Below, piece after piece: positions 15,601-25,411 of a stretch of 64,000 nucleotides of DNA (the stretch's first letter is position 1; the number at the start of each line of letters is the position of its first letter). The position numbers were made by a program, and so were the translations under genes. The notes under the pieces were generated by a model. That model made no database searches. It worked only from the letters and a program-made list of their open reading frames with translations, and was not told the origin of the DNA. Origin of the DNA: Aradus depressus (lineage: Eukaryota > Arthropoda > Insecta > Hemiptera > Aradidae); NCBI GenBank assembly GCA_963662175.1, contig OY759218.1, positions 50,041,427 to 50,105,426 on the forward strand. The letters are read 5' to 3'.

Positions 15601-18600
15601 CCCCCGGATGAAGTCTGCCTCAGAGCCCCCGAAATTCTTGAAGCGCCATTGATATATTGGGGAATTTGACAATATAAACGTTAAACAAGTTCTTTGTTTT
15701 TATTTATCTTATTAGCTTTCCACTATATCGAGAAAGTTGCCTTGTTGTGACACATTTGAAATTCAGTATGAAAATGTGAAAATACCCTAATAACTGTCGA
15801 TGTAATGAATGTATCGACACATAATATAGTTTCTTATTATAGTTCCTTAACTTTCGAAATTTTCGGAATATTCAAGCTTGATTTTTTTTTTGGCCTATTA
15901 CACTGGACACCCTGGGTACGTTTTCGATATAAATGTTTAAATCAAACCAAGTGTTTCGGAGGAAAGTGGGTGGTCCATGGTAGACGAGGCCCTTGTACAT
16001 CGATGGTGAAGCGGGATAAATTAATATTAATTTGAATGTCCTCAGCTGTTTACTACCCAATGGCAAACTGTTGGAAGAAGGCGATTTCGATACATTGGAT
16101 GAATTCAGTCGAATTCCACAGTCGACTGACGTTGTGTTCATAGTAGAAGCTAAAGAATGTAACCAGTACATGCGAGATAGGCGAATGGTCCATACGTTCG
16201 CAACTATACTTGCCAAAGAGCTTAACAATGCGGGCATTTCTAAAAGCAGGTAAATTTATAATTTTTATTTTTGAGTGCTCAATTCAGTGCTTCATTTTCG
16301 GAAGTATCTATTAAGCAGACTCTACCACACAGTGCTGTTTTCATATATTTTATTTTTCATGCTGTACATTTTTCTCGACAGGACCAGAGTAAAATCTAAA
16401 TTACAAAACCTCGACCTAACAGAAATGTGTTACCGAAGTGAAGCAATATAAAAAAACATAAAATATATTTTTGTATAATTTAAATATTTAATTAAACAGA
16501 CTGCCCATTGGTTCGAAACATATGTCCTGAGGTTGCTAGGTTGTTGTTTAGCCCAAGTTAGGATGTCGGTTTTACCATGAACTAGCCCTCATTACCTTCC
16601 ATTATTAATTTATGTAAATACTACAAAATCTTCAACTTTTATAAAGAACAGGCTGCTCGATTTTCAATAACATGAATTAAATTACACGGAACGCTCTACA
16701 AAAATATATTATATACATATACAAACACGTGGGTTCGTAACCCGACCGAGACCCTTAGTTTATTTTATCTGGGAAGTAAAATAAACTTAAGCACGCCGTC
16801 CTTCGGATGGGACGTTAAGCGATGGTCCCGAGCCTGTACGATGTCAGGTACTCGTTAAAGATCCCTACCCTAGATGAATAAAAATTTAGGGTAGGCAAAA
16901 TTTAGGACTCCCACAGTAGAGTCGGGCTCATGTCCACCAGAGTGACGAAAGAGCGCTCTGGTAGTAGGCGATATGACCTCGTAGTTAAAGCCCGGGCATG
17001 AGTCATAAAACCTAACCTAACCTATTATATACATAATATATTATTTTGCATTTATCTCCTTTAAAAAGACAGTACACAACTATTGATTGTTTGACAAATA
17101 ATAATAATAATTGCAAAGTTTTGAATTTGTCTGCCTATGGTTAATGCTAAAATATGATGTTACTAATTTAAAAACGAAAGTCAGACAAAATTGAAATGTT
17201 GCAATTAATTAAGTAATTTTATGAGTGAACGAATAATTTATTTACACATGCACTTAAGATTCATTCTAGTATCGAGCATACAAATATAATGACTATATCT
17301 TTTTTTTTGTTGAGAGTTGAAGACATCATCGCGGCCAGAGTAGGCCTATTGTGTGCCCTGTTTGTGTTGGTCCCTACCACCCATATATCTTTAATAAAGT
17401 CCAGGATTCTGCTGCGGGTTCCTTCCATTACCTGCTTCGGTCCTGTTATGGCAGACCCGAAGCAGTAAAACCTCTTGCTTTCTAGAGTTTTACACTGGCT
17501 TAGAATAGGAACCAGAACCTCATTTTCCTCGTCACATTTCCTGAATAGAGGGCTTCTAGCGATGCCCATATTGTGTAGGTGTTTGTTCATATGACTGACC
17601 TGTGATCAGACCTGTCATAGTTCTTAGGTTCATTCTGCTTGTTCAGTAGCTCTCGGCTCCTTTTCTCTGAAGGCTCCGCGACAAAGAGTTGAATGTCTTT
17701 GCTTAGGCACCCCTCTCCAGAACTGGATGTGTTTCCTGTTCAGCCAACTTTTTATTATCGCCCTTGGAGATCCCGCAGAAGCGTCCTCTGTCAGCTCCTG
17801 ATCCGCCTTTTCGTTGCCTTCAAACCCCATGTCCTGGCACCAATATACTGTCATGGCCAGGACCGAAACGCTCTATTGCTGCATCACATTTCAAAATCGC
17901 TGTAATTTCGGTTACTTGATTGAGTTGTGTAAAACAACCGCCGTGGTCGTCACATTGAACAGTTTCGTATGTTGTAAAGAAAGTGCCTAAAATTATCAAG
18001 GAAACTTGCTCAACTAATTTTTTTTTTTTTTTTTGTAAATCACAGGTATGCTGTTGTAACATTTGGCGGTGAAGGTGTGTTTGATGAACCACATTCTGTC
18101 GTAGTCAATAACCAGGTTTTTACCAACGAAAATGAACTACCCAACTATTTCGAAAATATTGTTTCAGGTAATAGTTAGAATTATTTTCAAAAAGTCTATA
18201 ATAAAGAATAATTTACTAACTCCAACATGAAATTTTGTAACTTTCGTTTGCAATTGTTTTTAATTTTTATATTGCATCACTTCATTGTTTTCACTTTATT
18301 TCAGGGAATGGAAACACGGATATATTTGCAGCTTTGAAATATGCAACGCAATTAAAATATAGAGCTGGAGTTTCCAAAACATTTGTTTTGATTCCTTGTT
18401 CTGACTGTGATTTAGCGAACATGACCGTATGTAGAAAAACACTTGTTTAATTAATAACGCATAACCAGAAATATATTTTATTGACTTTGTATATTACATA
18501 TTACTTTCAGGTTGAATACAATGTGTTGAATCAAGTTTTTCTTGAACAAAATATCACTTTGCATGTTCTCATGAATGCTGACTTCGATTTTGAGAAGCTT

Positions 18601-20116
18601 CGAGTGAGCAAAATGTTCTATGGTAATTTATTAGTTTTTTAAAATTATTTTCAACGAAGTCCAGGATTTTATTAGGTAGAACAATGGTTTTACTTCCCCA
18701 GCTATAAGAGCAGTATTCGGTTAGAAATTCGATGCTGAGTTTTCAACGGAATTTCATGTTTTTCGTCCTCCTCCTGATTCCGAAAATGAAAAAACAAATG
18801 ATTGTGTGTCTGTCTGTGAATACGATAACTCCCGAAAGAATGTATCGACACAAAATTTCATATGTAAATTCAAAACCCCCTAAGGGCGACACATAATTTT
18901 CAGCAGAATCAGCCTAAAGGGAAAGGGGAATTTGAGAGGGGCTCAATTCAAAAAAACCCAATAACTGCCAATGTAATGAATATATCGATATGAAATTTCA
19001 TATTTAAAGTAAAAACCCCATGAAGACAATACCTGTTAAATGTCAGTGGAATCGGCCGAAGGGAAGGAGGGGCTCAACTCAAAAACTAATAACTGCCGAT
19101 ATAATAAATTTATCAATAGAAAATTTAGTATGAGGATTTAGGAGTCCCTATATAAGTCAACTATTGATTGTTAGCGCAAACGGTTGACTGGTTTTGGAGG
19201 AAGAGCGAAAAGTTTTTTTAATTCATTCGGGGAAGTACACTGACGACTTTTTTATTTTTAGGTTTGGATTCTGAAAGGGCCTTCACGAAGAGTGATTTCA
19301 AAGCTCTAAAGGGTGATATGGATTTAAGAAGACAAATAAAATTGACAAAATCTATGATGGGTTACTGTACCACTTTGGCCCTAGAAACGAACGGTAATGA
19401 AATTTAAATAACAATCATTAAATAATAGTTTTATTATTTGAATTATTATATTAAAAAAACAGCTATCAGTTCAAAAAATCAGTTTCTAAATTGCTATTTA
19501 TTAATCAGAAATGATTAAATGATTCATTTATTTTATTTACTTTGAATCATTGTTTGTTTCCTATTTTTTTAAAGTTTAACAAATTTTTTTGTTAAGGGCC
19601 AAGAAACTTAAATAACAGTTTATCAAATAACAATAATACGTTAGAGGGCCAAGAGTTCCTAGTTTTATTTTTCCTTTCGCTAAAATCCTACGTGGTTGCA
19701 ATTTTTCATTATGAAGTTATATTGAAATCTTAATTTATCATGTATTTATTTTAGGTACAATTTTCACTGGGAAAAAAATGGGAAGCGAAAATTTAGCTTT
19801 GGTTAAAAAATTCTCAAGCGTTTTCGCACGACGAATAGCAGCTACAGCACACCCAGATTCATGCCAAAATTGTGAATGCGTGGCAAACGAAAACGGAATT
19901 GACTACGTCGAATGCATGCCTTGTTCTATTCCTATACCAGCCTATACCGATTTTGTGAGTACATATTTGAATTTTAACTTCAAAATGGCTTTAATTTTCT
20001 TATTTTTGAAAATATTAATTAATTTTATTTTGAATTTCTAGGATTTTCAAGAAAATGGAACTCTGTCATTTTTACAAGCATTTGATCAGTTTGGAGACGT
20101 GGATGTAAGTTATTAA
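525..20116 (+). CDS. apolpp: Apolipophorin precursor (apoLp-II/I), C-terminal third, 24 exons, 5' partial
   Basis: This encodes the scaffold protein of insect lipophorin, which is secreted by fat body and carries diacylglycerol, sterols and other lipids in haemolymph. Exons: 525-675, 2326-2494, 3343-3524, 3899-4053, 4345-4476, 4851-4953, 5205-5315, 6229-6403, 6496-6684, 7780-7888, 8627-8739, 9577-9688, 11166-11295, 12392-12594, 12673-12829, 13433-13674, 14746-14888, 16046-16249, 18046-18167, 18305-18426, 18511-18622, 19262-19393, 19755-19954, 20042-20116. Every junction is AG/GT and keeps one open frame of about 1180 codons. Order seen: a helical linker region, a von Willebrand D domain, a vWA-like segment, a Cys-rich end. 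Apolipophorins are usually about 3300 aa, so the signal peptide, the lipid-binding module and the furin site lie upstream of the window. The family call rests on motifs such as RTRFIFEPGFGQIVLEQ and the order of domains. Single exon edges may be off by one base. Confidence 0.9.
1431..1700 (-). mobile_element. SINE copy, - strand, truncated head
   Basis: ACTCATGCCCCGGCATTAAC, CATGAGCCCGACTCTAC and the CTCGGCCGGGTTT end match the SINE body. The tRNA head is lost after the B box. Confidence 0.75.
2735..3035 (+). repeat. 33/66-bp minisatellite in an apolipophorin intron
   Basis: About nine 33-bp units alternate between two types (CCTAAGCATGTACAAGCTGG; TTAAGCACGTATCTGCTGG). The period keeps a 104-codon + frame open (repeating PKHVQAGVTSGVKHLSAG). 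It lies between exons 2326-2494 and 3343-3524 and has no splice sites tying it to the gene, so I treat the ORF as a by-product. Confidence 0.85.
3575..3835. mobile_element. Foldback MITE, family R4, copy 1
   Basis: Arms of about 100 bp (TTCAAAAATATTGTTTATTC; complement of GACAATATTTTCAAAAAAC), with CCACGACTTAACAAATAC near the loop. It lies just 3' of exon 3343-3524. Related copies are at 54385-54605 and 11330-11590. Confidence 0.8.
5655..6228 (+). repeat. apolpp: R1 element copy ending at an exon
   Basis: It has GATAACTCCCGATAGAATGA, three to four internal ~145-bp units (AATAACTGCCGATGTAATA...), and the 3' end GGGAGCGAAAAGTGATTCAA followed by CGAC and a T-run. The T-run and CAG are the acceptor of exon 6229-6403. 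Confidence 0.8.
6712..7745 (+). repeat. R1 element copy with nested SINE
   Basis: It starts TTCTTCCCCAGCTATACGAA and ends GGCTGGGGAAGTACGATGAT. The SINE at 6944-7287 splits it. It is in the apolipophorin intron 6685-7779. Confidence 0.85.
6944..7287 (+). mobile_element. SINE copy, full length, with target duplication
   Basis: The tRNA-like head has A box TTGCTCAGTGGTA and a perfect B box GGTTCGAAACC. The body is TGGGACGTTAAGCGATGGTC...GGCGATATGACCTCGTAG and the tail CTAACTAAC. Flanking AACACTAAAACTT (6931-6943) and AACATTAAAACTT (7288-7300) are a 13-bp target duplication with one change. It is inserted within an R1 copy. Confidence 0.92.
8340..8475 (+). repeat. R3 repeat copy
   Basis: TTTTGAACTTTGTGCTGAGC, GAATTCGACAATATAAAAGT and TAAACAAGTTCTTTG recur at 9770-9960 (inverted), 10800-10860, 11040-11075, 14930-15180 and 15660-15730. 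Confidence 0.6.
8762..9560. other. Apolipophorin intron, no recognisable element
   Basis: AT-rich intron sequence between exons 8627-8739 and 9577-9688. I see no ORF, RNA gene or repeat copy that I can place. Confidence 0.5.
9770..9960 (-). repeat. R3 repeat copy, inverted
   Basis: AAAGAACTTGTTTAACTTTT, then GGTTTCGGCTTTTGTGAAAG and GGCGTAAGCCAAAACTGG, which folds on GGTTTCGGCTT. Confidence 0.6.
10343..10770 (+). repeat. Direct repeat of a ~150-bp block, spacing ~279 bp
   Basis: GAAAATTAAAACGTGTCCAA...CCAATATCGACCCCCCCACC occurs at 10343-10490 and again at 10622-10768 with about 90% identity by eye. It looks like two units of a longer tandem repeat. Confidence 0.8.
11166..13674 (+). CDS. 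apolpp: Apolipophorin exons 13-16: von Willebrand factor type D domain
   Basis: Four exons (11166-11295, 12392-12594, 12673-12829, 13433-13674) encode the vWD domain. Its hallmarks are visible: VGNQHFVTFDG at the start, DDCLYLLANDF with the first conserved Cys, ILLCKNKK, LQCNFKYGVCKF, and the closing GKTAGLLGTMDNEPNTDF. The acidic DNEPNTDF segment corresponds to the Ca-binding loop of vWD domains. This domain lies near the C-terminal end of large lipid transfer proteins such as apolipophorin and vitellogenin. After it come NLTPYKTDDNHTN and two Cys-containing stretches. No frame breaks are seen. Confidence 0.92.
11330..11590. mobile_element. Foldback MITE, family R4-like, copy 2
   Basis: The outer parts read AAAATATTGTCTATTTCAC and ATATTGTTTGTGGAATATA. 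The inner arms are CACACCATCGTCAAGTTTA and TAAACCTGACGATGGCATG. It lies after exon 11166-11295. Confidence 0.7.
11815..12370 (+). repeat. R1 element copy
   Basis: Begins ATAAGAAGTATAGGGGAAGT and ends GTACATTGCTGGTGATTCAC, about 20 bp before the acceptor region of exon 12392. Confidence 0.8.
12855..13380 (+). repeat. R1 3' part followed by an R1 5' part
   Basis: 12855-13150 carries internal units and the 3' end (GGATTCGCTGACGACGTTTT). 13172-13380 starts again with ACTTCCCCAGCTATACGAAG and stops after ATGTATCGACACGACATTT. Confidence 0.75.
14746..20116 (+). CDS. apolpp: Apolipophorin exons 17-24: vWA-like segment and Cys-rich C terminus
   Basis: Eight exons encode roughly the last 370 residues. 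The segment TDVVFIVEAKECN, then RYAVVTFGGEG, NTDIFAALKYATQ, KTFVLIPCSDC and ITLHVLMNADFDFEK alternates beta strands and helices like a von Willebrand A (Rossmann-like) fold. The metal site DxSxS is replaced by VEAKE, so it should not bind Mg as integrin A domains do; this structural reading is my inference. The end is Cys-rich (CQNCECVANENG, ECMPC), followed by a last exon ending DVDVSY and TAA at 20114-20116. GTAAGT at 20105 is inside the last codons and looks like a donor, so an alternative tail is possible. An AATAAA signal follows 33 bp after the stop, which supports this end. Confidence 0.88.
14930..15180. repeat. R3 repeat copy with short ATCCATATAT tandem array
   Basis: GGTTTCGGCTTACGCCATC and GTCGTATACCAAAACTG fold back on each other. 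15060-15140 is a short array of ATCCATATATCC-type units. Confidence 0.6.
15318..15536. promoter_or_regulatory. Cluster of heat-shock-element-like motifs
   Basis: Four perfect TTCnnGAAnnTTC triplets: TTCTAGAAATTTC (15318), TTCTGGAAAGTTC (15340), TTCTAGAAAGTTC (15370), TTCTAGAATTTTC (15524). Two near matches are at 15413 and 15472. They lie in an apolipophorin intron. HSF trimers bind this pattern; whether these sites are used is unknown. A decayed minisatellite could also give them. Confidence 0.4.
16725..17030 (+). mobile_element. SINE copy, 5' truncated, (CCTAA) tail
   Basis: It starts at the B box region and ends CATGAGTCATAAAACCTAAC followed by CCTAACCTA, about three pentamers of insect-telomere type. 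Confidence 0.85.
17255..17960 (-). pseudogene. Non-LTR retrotransposon fragment: RNase H and C-terminal end
   Basis: Broken - strand reading frames in the apolipophorin intron before exon 18046. Around 17960-17820 one frame gives TEITAILKCDAAIERFGP. Around 17854-17630 another gives YWCQDMGFEGNEKADQEL, which matches the WxxGHxGxxGNExAD motif of LINE RNase H domains (His replaced by Asp). From 17590 a third frame has Cys-rich tail sequence (RKCDEENEVLVPILSQCKTLE). The three parts are in different frames, so it is dead. RNase H-bearing clades such as I or R1/LOA-type are possible sources. Confidence 0.7.
18685..19258 (+). repeat. R1 element copy ending at an exon
   Basis: Starts TTACTTCCCCAGCTATAAGA, has internal units, and ends GGGGAAGTACACTGACGACT with TTTTTTATTTTTAG, which is the acceptor of exon 19262-19393. 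Confidence 0.85.
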
Positions 20117-20148
20117 CTCGTTAGTTTACAAAGTATTTATACATGAAT

Positions 20149-20154
20149 AATAAA
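20149..20154 (+). terminator. Poly(A) signal of the apolipophorin gene
   Basis: AATAAA, 33 bp after the TAA stop. The 3' UTR would be very short. No other AATAAA on this strand lies closer to the stop. Confidence 0.6.
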
Positions 20155-20728
20155 ATAATGTACCAATGTCTAAGTTAGTATATTAAACTTCATAATAAGA
20201 AGAAAAATAGCGTTTTAGTAGTAAAATTATTTATTGTTAGTACTCCGGTAGAACCAATTTTCGGAAACAAATCTCTGACACAGCAACACCTGAATATTCC
20301 CGATTCTAGTGATAGCAGGAATTTGGGAGAAGAGTAGCTGAAAAGTAAGGAACCTGCTCCTTTTTAACAATATCATAATATTATCTCAGCCCGCCATAAG
20401 GGGCGCTCTACACTCACTAATATTAAGATCATCAATCGAACGGGTCTTTAAAAAAAAAATCAACTTTTGTCTGAAACATTTTTAATATATGCATTTCATT
20501 GTTTTAAAATAGCGGCCCATCGAAATGGATATATCACTCTTTTAAAAATTGTTATTAATCTTCACCCGAATTGAATAAGAAAGTCATCTATTCTTGTTTC
20601 GAAAAGCCCTTTAAATTTTGTTGTGTTACATGACCTATTTCAGACTTATAAGAGTGGAACTTATAATAGATAATCTGAAAGCTTACTTCAATATATTTTA
20701 GAAATGGGAAGTTTATTTATTATTTATT

Positions 20729-21060
20729 ATATATTATTATAGGATCACTTCTCGTATTTCTTTTTGCCCTCTCAACAAATAGCAATTACAAACGTTTCGG
20801 GAAGCACTCCCACCGTCAGTGTCTATAATATATGTGTTCTTTAGGTTAACTATTCCTTCTGTCAATCAGAATCTTCCTAATATTGAAGTCGATTCAATAA
20901 ATATGGTCTATAAAAGGATGATTCTGATTGACAGAAGGAATAGTTAACCAAAACAACACATGTATTATAAATACTAATCATAGGAGGGCTTCACGAAAAC
21001 ATTTGTAATTGCTATTTTTTGAAAAGGCAAAAAAATAAATGGGAGAAGTGATGTAATAAT
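20729..21060. mobile_element. Foldback MITE between the two convergent genes
   Basis: Arms of about 130-150 bp. The inner 30 bp are perfect (GGTTAACTATTCCTTCTGTC...) around a ~45-base loop, and outer parts such as AATAGCAATTACAAA match with few differences down to TCACTTCTC at the tips. The flanks are AT-rich, so a target duplication is not clear. Confidence 0.85.
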
Positions 21061-21099
21061 ATATTATATATGTGTTAGTATGCGTGGAGAGCCTCTGGT

Positions 21100-21880
21100 G
21101 GAGGGTGTTATCAATATTATGTTGTCGTTCGAAAGGTTAGGTCACTAGATTTTCAAAGAGTCCCCACTGAATTTCATATAATAAGTATACCTCGAGATTT
21201 TCTGGTGTTTCCCAACTATTTGAATACCCTGTACGGTTCAATAAGGAACTACTCAAAATTTCATTCGCAAAACCAGAGTCAAAAAATTCATTTCCCTAGC
21301 TTTTTGTTGGATAAGAGAGAGTAAAAAATACGATATCCAGTTTTGGCAGAATTATATATTTTTCTTCCCCTGAATCCAAATATGACAAAAAACCATGTTC
21401 TACCCATGCTTGTGGACACAATGTCTTCTGCTATATCAAATATATACAAGAAAATTTATATATTTTCTTACATCAAACATTGAGTTAGTTCCTTTTTGAC
21501 CGAACCGTCGATATCATTTGTATTTCTTCTTACTGTTAGTGGAAATCTTGATCATTAAGTTTTATGAGAGTATTTTAATGTACCTGCTTTAATTTTAAAT
21601 AGACTTTTAATGATGTAAATAGAATTATTGCAATATTTCATAAGAATCTTAATTCTATTAAACCAATTTGTAGTGTGACGTTAAGAAAAATTTGCCAATT
21701 AAAAAATATACATTGTCTTCCAGTGCTGTGTTTTTTTTTTTTGCTCCCACTTTCATATTTTTAATTAAACAAGGCGAAACACTTTTTTTTTCTTCAAATC
21801 TTTGTTCTATTTACATTTCTTTTTCAATTATAACAAATTTCTATTTACAATTACTTAAAATAAATTCACATTTATATACA
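21100..21880. other. Intergenic sequence between the two convergent genes
   Basis: AT-rich with no supported gene. It contains only a poor R1-like trace near 21300-21440. Confidence 0.4.
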
Positions 21881-21886
21881 ACGCAC

Positions 21887-21892
21887 TTTTAA
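21887..21892 (-). terminator. Possible poly(A) signal of the SLC26 gene
   Basis: ATTAAA on the - strand, about 55 bp beyond the TAA stop at 21945. It is a common variant of AATAAA. Only position supports it. Confidence 0.35.
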
Positions 21893-21944
21893 TAAAGTTT
21901 TACACCATTACAATTTGTTTCTTTATATACATTTCAGTCAAAAA

Positions 21945-24900
21945 TTAAAGTCTTATATTACATGAAGCACTTTGATTAGATTGTGCATACATAACAGCAT
22001 CATGCACACTTGGGAAAATAGGTGCGGAGGTCTGTTGTATAACGTTACATATTCTCAGTACTTCCAATGTGGTCCCTGAAAAAAAATTACAATGAATTAT
22101 TTTAGAAAAACGCCCAAATGAGAGTATGTGTATGTGTCAAAGAACAGGATAACTCCCAATAGATTGAATGTATAAACACGAAATTTCATACGTGTATCGA
22201 GAACTCTATAAGGACGACAACCATTGATTTTCGGACAAATGGGCCGAAGGGAAGGGAGTATTGGGGAAGGCTTAACTGAAAGACTCTAATAACTACCATT
22301 GTAATGAATATATTGACATGAAGTTTCATAATTCAATTCACAACTCAAAAATCCTAATAACTGCAGTAATGAATGTATCGACATGAAATTTTATATTTAA
22401 ATTCAACACTCCATAAGGATGGCACTATTAATTGTCCGCGAAATCGAGGGAACGAACGAAAACGTAATTGATTAATTCGTGCTGGGGAAGTACCGGTGTT
22501 TCACCGACGACATTTTTTTTATTGTTTCATGGAGAAAGATTAAAACTAATCAATGTAACAAAATATTTAAAACACAAGAAATATTACTATAAAGAGTAAC
22601 CATGTGTTTAATCGTGATTGAATATGACCACTTGTTTCTAATGAGAGAGACTACATAGAAAATTGAGATCATGTCTAAATATGACCGACCTTTAATACTT
22701 CTAAAAGATTCAATACTATAACCCGAAAGTACCTTAAATAATAAGTTTTATGTCTCATAGTTACTGTAAAAATTGTCATTAAATAATAAATTTACATATT
22801 AAATATAATCAGAGTTTTAATAAATTAATACGATAGATTCATGTACACAAATTTGAAAAGGACGACTCCTTTAAATGTATAAATAACGACTATAAACTCT
22901 TCACAACTTACAACAATTAGTTAAAAATAACGAACATTTGAAACTGAATATGCTTTGTAAGTTTAAAAAAAAATTATGAATATAGTAAATTAAAATATTT
23001 GTTAAAATTGTATTATTATTAATGTTACTCATACTATCTGACTTTATTGTAGAATGAAAGAGTCGTCCTGAAACGCTTAAAAAAAATTGACGAATAGAAA
23101 AGCATGAGATCTAACTATTTTTTATTTTTTATTTAACACCTTAAATTAACAAATAATGAGTTTATAATTTAGAAAAAAGAGGAATAATTATATAAATAAA
23201 AGTAATTTCTCTAAACAAAAAAAGTCATCGGTGAATCACCGATACTGTACTTCACCAGAATTAATCAATTAACTTTTTGCTCCCCCTTCAAAACCAGTCA
23301 ACCGTTTGCGCTAATATTCAACAGTTGACAAACATAAATGGCCCTAATTCATGCTAAGTTTTGTGTCGATACATTCACTACATGGGCAGTTATTGGGGTT
23401 TTTGAATTGAGCCCCTCTCCTGAATCTCCGATTCCTTTCTGCCGTTCGTCCTTATGGGAATTCACATATGAACTTTTGTGTCGATACATTCATTACAACG
23501 GCAGTTATTAGAGTTTGAGTTCAGCCTCTAGCTCTCTTAAGCTAGACTTAACTCAAAAACTCTAATAACTACCATTATAATAAATCTATCGATACAAAAT
23601 TGTATATGTTAATTCAGAATCCCATAAGGCCGACACTTCTTAATTTGCAGCGGAATCGGCAGAAGAGAAGGGGGGGGGGGGGGGGGATCAGAGGGGGGCT
23701 CAAAGCGAAAACTCAAATAATTGCCTATGCAATGAATATATCGGCATGAAATTCCACATTTAAAGTCAAAACCCAATGAGGACATAGTCTGTGAAATTTC
23801 AGAGATATCGGCTAAAGGAAAAAAGGGATTCAGGGGAGGAACTCAATTCAAAAACCTTAATAACTGCCGATGTATTGAATGTATCGACACAAAACTTAGT
23901 ATGAGGATTTAGGAGCCCCAATGTAAGTCAACTGTTGAATATTAGTGCAAACGGTCGACTGCTTTTGGAGGTAGAGCGAAAAGTTGATTGATTAATTTGT
24001 CCTGGAGAAGTACATTGCTTGTGATTAACAGACGACTTTTTAGTTCTTATAACCGATACGTATCAGCGAAATTCTAAGAACGATTCCTAGTGTATCATAA
24101 GCTAATTATTTAAAACAAATAAATAATATTGTTCAAATTTTGATATAAATAAATAAGTTAATCACTTGCCAGATAAACCGACCAAATAAACTGCTTTATT
24201 CACCCTTTGAAAGTCAAATATTAATGATTTCAAACACTCAGCACCAGATGGATCCATGTATGTCAAAGATTTGAAGTCAAGAATGACTACATCCTGTAAT
24301 ATAAACAAAATAATAATTATTATTAATTATAATTAGAAAAATACACCATACATAGTACATAGTACATAGTTACAATGACTTGAATATCATATTTTTGGGG
24401 TCAAAAGAAGAGAAACAAAAACAAAAATTGGTATATTAAGTGAAACTGATGTGTTTAAAAAAATATTCGCAAAATGAAACAGTTGATGAATTTTTATTGA
24501 TAAATTTTGATGAGTTCAATAAGGAAACATTTACTAATATAATTATATACCATGTGACATCCAGACAGTAGTGTTATGTTTCAGGGGAGGAATGAAAAAG
24601 CTTTTGTCATTTTCGGCCAGCATTTCAACCATATAATATTTCTCTTTATAAATTATTTTGCTTTCCAACGATTTATACTTTCTATAGAACTACGTGTAAA
24701 ATATCAAGAGAATCGTCCTAGCAGAAGTTAGCATAAACAACACAAAAATTGAGACAAAAATGTGAGCAAACTGAATGAGGTCACAGAAGTTTTAGGCCTC
24801 TTTCGCGACAAGCGACTAACATAGAACCCTGCCCCAGATAATACTGTTGTACTTCCTCATAATCCTGATCAAGTCCTATCATCGAGACACTTCCAAGAAC

Positions 24901-25411
24901 ATCTGATATCCCTTCAATCCTGGTACAAAAAGTGGAGAGTGAAGATGAACGACAAGAAGACAGTTCACATCGTTTTTACTTTCCGTCGCGAATGTACCTA
25001 CCCTCCAGTATACTTTGACAATAATCCCATCTCATCAAAAAAGATGTCCGCTATCCAGAAACAGTTATTAAGACTACTAGACAACAGATCTAAATTAACT
25101 TGATTAATAAACAACACAAAAATTGAGGCACAAAAAATGCTGACAAGACTTTAGTTTCAAGAGTATTCAAGATAACTGAAGAAAACCACAAATAAAATTT
25201 ATGTGAACACCTACATGCTACTCAAACTAATGTATTTTCTGAGTACCTGAACAGTTTCAGATACTGAAGACATCTTATTTCCTTCTTGATTATTGTTCAG
25301 GGTAGAATCAGTGTTTATTAATTTAAGTATTTTGTTTTTGAAAAACATCCTGTTCAGAAAGTTTAAACATCCTGAATATTGGACAATGATTACTCCGGGC
25401 AAATTTTCTGT
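21945..25411 (-). CDS. SLC26 transporter exons 11-13: STAS domain
   Basis: Exon 11 (25411-25247) begins [18 protein letters not shown], the first STAS strand, then a Lys/Asn-rich variable insert ([16 protein letters not shown]). Exon 12 (24293-24170) encodes [17 protein letters not shown], the conserved STAS core strand and DxSG-type loop, and [10 protein letters not shown]. Exon 13 (22075-21945) encodes [12 protein letters not shown] and [11 protein letters not shown], then TAA. STAS domains of SLC26 proteins are cytoplasmic and regulatory. The exon 12 donor reads G|GCAAGT, not GT, yet the frame joins exactly, so this is a GC-AG intron. Confidence 0.92.

Noticed and set aside
15872..16237. 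121-aa ORF on the - strand
   Set aside because: It is antisense shadow of apolipophorin exon 16046-16249 and adjoining intron.
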